A stretch of DNA of 64,000 nucleotides, from assembly GCF_001429605.1 (NCBI RefSeq), contig NZ_LMSS01000004.1, positions 310,001-374,000 on the forward strand, given 5' to 3'. Every line of letters starts with the position of its first letter. Within the stretch, counting starts at the first letter, position 1. Of this stretch, positions 61,688 to 64,000 are shown piece after piece. The stretch is from Phycicoccus sp. Soil802 (GTDB lineage: Bacteria; Actinomycetota; Actinomycetes; Actinomycetales; Dermatophilaceae). The notes beneath the pieces are model-generated. The model saw only the letters and a list, made by a program, of their open reading frames with translations. It was not told the origin of the DNA and ran no database searches. A program made the position numbers and the translations under genes.

Positions 61688-62295
61688 CCGCTGCGCGACG
61701 CGTCCTGCTGGTCCGGCACGGCGAGACCGACCACAACGCCGGTGGCGTCTGGCAGGGGCAGCTCGACACCCCCTTGTCCGACCTCGGCGTGGAGCAGGCC
61801 CGTGCCGCGGGCCGGGCCATCGCGGCATACCGGCCCTCGAGGGTGATCTCCTCCGACCTGGCACGGGCGGCGGTCACGGCCCAGCACGTGGCGGAGGCGG
61901 CCGGGGTTCCGGTGACCCTCGACCCCCGCTGGCGTGAGATCCACGTGGGGCAGTGGCAGGGGCTGCACACCAGCGAGGTGCGAGCCCGGTATGCCGACCT
62001 GCTCGTGGAGATGGACCGGGCCGACGTCCGCCGCGGCGTCGACGGCGAGACGCTGGCCGAGGTCGGCAGTCGTGCGGGGGAGTCCTTGCGCGAGGTGCTG
62101 GACGACCTCGGCGACGACGAGTGCGTCGTCATCGTGGCGCACGGGGTCTCGAGCCGGGCCGCCATCGCCCACCTGCTCGGGATCGACCAGCACCTGGCCA
62201 CCCATGCGCTGGCGACCATGGGCAACTGCCACTGGGCGGAGCTCAGGCAGAGCCGGATCGGGTGGCAGCTGAGCGCGTGGAACGCGCACGCCTGA
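61684..62295 (+). CDS. Histidine phosphatase-family protein
   Basis: Phosphoglycerate-mutase-like phosphatase of 203 aa. The catalytic His is in LLVRHGETDHN (about 8-18), the second Arg in ISSDLARAAVTA, the acid in WREIHVGQWQG (about 82) and the second His in VVIVAHGVSSRA (about 151). Substrate unknown; related actinobacterial proteins include glucosyl-3-phosphoglycerate phosphatases. It is coupled to rsfS by ATGA. Confidence 0.88.
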   Translation: MTAARRVLLVRHGETDHNAGGVWQGQLDTPLSDLGVEQARAAGRAIAAYRPSRVISSDLARAAVTAQHVAEAAGVPVTLDPRWREIHVGQWQGLHTSEVRARYADLLVEMDRADVRRGVDGETLAEVGSRAGESLREVLDDLGDDECVVIVAHGVSSRAAIAHLLGIDQHLATHALATMGNCHWAELRQSRIGWQLSAWNAHA

Positions 62296-62394
62296 CGCGG
62301 TGGACCCCGGTCCACCCGCCGATTTGGAGATTGGGTGGGGGTACTGGGTAAACTTCCGCAGTCCCCTCCGGGGGACATCCCCCTCGGGAGATCC

Positions 62395-62467
62395 GGGGCT
62401 GTGGCGCAGTTGGTAGCGCACTTCCATGGCATGGAAGGGGTCAGGGGTTCGAATCCCCTCAGCTCCA
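62395..62467 (+). tRNA. tRNA-Ala (anticodon GGC)
   Basis: A 73-nt cloverleaf. The acceptor GGGGCTG pairs with CAGCTCC, D-arm GCGC...GCGC, anticodon stem CTTCC/GGAAG with loop ATGGCAT (anticodon GGC, reading GCC/GCT), T-arm AGGGG-TTCGAAT-CCCCT, discriminator A. CCA is not encoded. A strong terminator follows ten bases later. Confidence 0.97.
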
Positions 62468-62476
62468 CAAATACGG

Positions 62477-62516
62477 AACGGCGCCTGACCTGCGAAATCG
62501 CAGGTCAGGCGCCGTT
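62477..62516 (+). terminator. Terminator of tRNA-Ala
   Basis: A perfect 19-bp stem (62477-62495 with 62498-62516), then TTCG. The following 257 bases (62517-62773) hold no convincing gene. Confidence 0.92.
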
Positions 62517-62773
62517 TTCGCTGGCCGTCGCCAGTTACTAGTTCCTGCGCCGGAAGCGCGATGCTTGACTGACTGCTTGACTTACACGTCCCGGGAGGGC
62601 GCGTTTCGCCAGTCTCCACGGTCCCTGGGGGTCCCCTCACGTGCTTGGACGTCCGAAGTTCTCGCTGTCACTTCCCATGCCGGGAAGATGTCGGTCTGCG
62701 GCACCAGGGCGTCCGTCTCTAGGCCGAACTCGCTTTGCCTCGCCCGGCATACCGCGCCCCATCAGGGACGACG

Positions 62774-63466
62774 TCACTGGAAGCCCACCGACGAGTCGTG
62801 GCGCAGCAGTGCTCGCCCGACCACTGCCATGCCCACGGCGGTGAGGGACCACGCCACGAAGTCGACCTGAGGGCTTCCCAGGATGACCGTGGCCACGAAG
62901 TGCAGCGGCTGCGAGACCGCGGTCACCCAGCCGGCCCACGCGGGGATCCGTCCAGAGCGCACGAGCGCGATCCCGAGCAGGACCGTCCCCGGGACGTGGC
63001 CCATGACGAAGATGCCGATCGCGATGTCGATGGTCGGATGTGCGGCCAGGAAGAGCGCAGTGGCCTGAGTGGTAGACAGGTCGGCTTCCTGCGCGCTCCA
63101 CAGGACCTGGTCAGAGGCCAGCATGATCCCTAGCGCGAGATAGCCGGGAACGGCGAGGCCCAGGGCCCACGTGGTGAGGCGAGGCGACGCGGCGCGACAG
63201 AGGCCGGCCGCTGTCATCACGCCTGGCACCAGGGTGAACACTGCGATGAACCCGAGCCACAGGACCGCGGACTGTGCACCGGGGTGGCGCCCGACCTCGG
63301 CGACGGTCTCCTCGGGTGATCCTGCGGTGTAGTAGGGAAGGATCAGGCGCAGCACGGCCACGGCCGCCGGTCCGAGCGGCAGGAGCAGCGCCGTCGCCCA
63401 GGTGCTGAAGGCTGGGGACGAGCGGCGGACAGGTGCGGCAGCGACGTCCGACGTGCGGGTGCTCAT
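62774..63466 (-). CDS. Multi-pass membrane protein of unknown function
   Basis: Protein of 230 aa with about seven hydrophobic segments (for example ALLLPLGPAAVAVLRLILPY, SAVLWLGFIAVFTLVPGVMT, PTIDIAIGIFVMGHVPGTVL). The layout (short cytosolic N-terminus, NRI-x-R-SG-type loop RSGRIPAWAGWVTAV) is reminiscent of DUF4386-like proteins, but I cannot assign it. ATG overlaps the stop of the upstream membrane protein gene (4 bp), so they form an operon. Confidence 0.7.
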   Translation of the reverse strand: MSTRTSDVAAAPVRRSSPAFSTWATALLLPLGPAAVAVLRLILPYYTAGSPEETVAEVGRHPGAQSAVLWLGFIAVFTLVPGVMTAAGLCRAASPRLTTWALGLAVPGYLALGIMLASDQVLWSAQEADLSTTQATALFLAAHPTIDIAIGIFVMGHVPGTVLLGIALVRSGRIPAWAGWVTAVSQPLHFVATVILGSPQVDFVAWSLTAVGMAVVGRALLRHDSSVGFQ

Positions 63467-63825
63467 GACGTCACGATCCGGGCGTCGGTACGACCGATGA
63501 GCAAGATGCCCATGACGGTCAGCACCACCGTGGCGGCGGCAGCGGCCTGCGCCGTTGCGGGTACGTCGTCGACCAAGAACGCAGGCAGGGCGGCGACGGC
63601 GGAGAGCGCCCGCAGGCCCACGAGGAGACGGATCGGGCGGCTGCCGTCTCGGAAGGCCCGGATCACGAGCGCCAGGCTGATCAGGCCCAGCGCTGTAACC
63701 AGGGCGGCGACGGAGTAGGGCGGGGTGTTGCCGTCAGTGAGCAGGAGCATCGAGCAGTCGGCCAGCGACAGCAGGCCGAGGATGCCTAGTCCCGCGCGAC
63801 GGCTGGTGGCGGTCGAGGAATGCAT
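63463..63825 (-). CDS. Small four-helix membrane protein of unknown function
   Basis: Protein of 120 aa with four hydrophobic segments (LGILGLLSLADCSMLLL, YSVAALVTALGLISLALVI, LSAVAALPAFLVDDV, AAAAATVVLTVMGILLIG). No family recognised. AAGGAACC lies just upstream of ATG 63825. It precedes and overlaps the larger membrane protein gene, so they likely act together. Confidence 0.65.
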   Translation of the reverse strand: MHSSTATSRRAGLGILGLLSLADCSMLLLTDGNTPPYSVAALVTALGLISLALVIRAFRDGSRPIRLLVGLRALSAVAALPAFLVDDVPATAQAAAAATVVLTVMGILLIGRTDARIVTS

Positions 63826-63924
63826 GGTGGTTCCTTTCGAGAGAGGTGGTGCTCTCGACGATCCGCCGACGGCCTACCCGTCCAGAAGGGCAGCCGTGCC
63901 CCCGTGACCGGGTGATTGCCCGGA

Positions 63925-63949
63925 CAGGTCGGGAAGATTTCCCGACCTG
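63925..63949. promoter_or_regulatory. 11-bp inverted repeat near the right edge
   Basis: CAGGTCGGGAA-GAT-TTCCCGACCTG, perfect, lies between the divergent small membrane protein gene (start 63825) and a possible new gene on the right. A TATCGT -10-like hexamer follows at 63967. The dyad could be an operator; an ATG at 63995 may begin the next gene, which the window cuts off. Confidence 0.5.
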
Positions 63950-64000
63950 CCTGGATGGTCACTCGGTATCGTCGTTCACGGCGCGAGCGAGGAGATGCCG

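Noticed and set aside
62565-63101. Coding frames on both strands in the stretch after tRNA-Ala
   Set aside because: They overlap the end of the membrane protein gene antisense, have no ribosome site and no recognisable domain.

Overview
The window is a contiguous piece of a very GC-rich actinobacterial chromosome. GC is above 70 percent by eye, GTG starts are frequent, stop/start overlaps (ATGA, GTGA) are common, and many genes look leaderless. Gene content and order (rimP-nusA-ylxR-infB-rbfA-truB-ribF; rne-rplU-rpmA-obg-proB; nadD-rsfS) fit Micrococcales, and my best guess is an Intrasporangiaceae-like organism. The family is an inference; the phylum is not in doubt. Sixty protein genes are described (one cut by the left edge), plus one tRNA, several terminators and a set of short regulatory elements.

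Layout. 1-5.8 kb: end of proS, a HAD hydrolase, a TSUP exporter, a flavocytochrome/FMN-carrier/ApbE electron-transfer operon and a gamma-glutamylcyclotransferase-like protein. 5.8-11.2 kb: a YyaL-type thioredoxin-domain protein, a SRPBCC-TetR pair behind two perfect 17-bp operators, a thioredoxin-reductase-like flavoprotein divergent from an XRE-cupin regulator, and an acetyltransferase. 11.3-16.8 kb: a tightly coupled operon of alpha/beta hydrolase, molybdopterin oxidoreductase, WS/DGAT acyltransferase and a second hydrolase. 16.8-20.7 kb: a DctA-type dicarboxylate carrier divergent from its likely two-component system. 20.8-22.8 kb: an APH(6)-like kinase coupled to a DUF4439 Tat-type lipoprotein. 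22.8-31.7 kb: the translation/processing cluster and RodA. 31.8-38.8 kb: acyl-CoA synthetase, a PCMT-like protein, an esterase, an SGNH hydrolase and the TIGR03960 radical SAM protein.

38.8-46.6 kb is an accessory block: two-domain cupredoxin, S53 peptidase, gene debris, a duplicated-domain unknown, an aminotransferase, a mycothiol-type DinB/NTF2 fusion and a phosphotransferase. It separates TIGR03960 from its usual neighbour TIGR03936 (46.6 kb). Conserved order then resumes (rne, rplU, rpmA, obg, proB). proB and proA are themselves separated by an inverted lipoprotein-pdxY pair. 57.7-59.4 kb holds a convergent methyltransferase and GT2 glycosyltransferase. 60.5-62.5 kb holds a small membrane protein, nadD, rsfS, a histidine phosphatase and tRNA-Ala(GGC), and two small membrane proteins follow.

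The most unusual stretch is the 1.08-kb gene-free region 59384-60460. It carries about twelve small hairpins at 38-48 bp spacing with covarying stems. Read on the minus strand, their loops are UUCG, CUCG or UCCG. A promoter-like sequence lies on one side and a perfect 14-bp stem-loop on the other, followed by a compact cluster of DnaA-box-like sequences next to the small gene before nadD. Other items of interest are the operator that fills a -35/-10 spacer at 7.8 kb, the over-represented octamer GGCATACC, the 18-bp-stem palindrome between pdxY and proA, and a tandem duplication that gives a methyltransferase gene a minimal upstream ORF repeating its own N-terminus.
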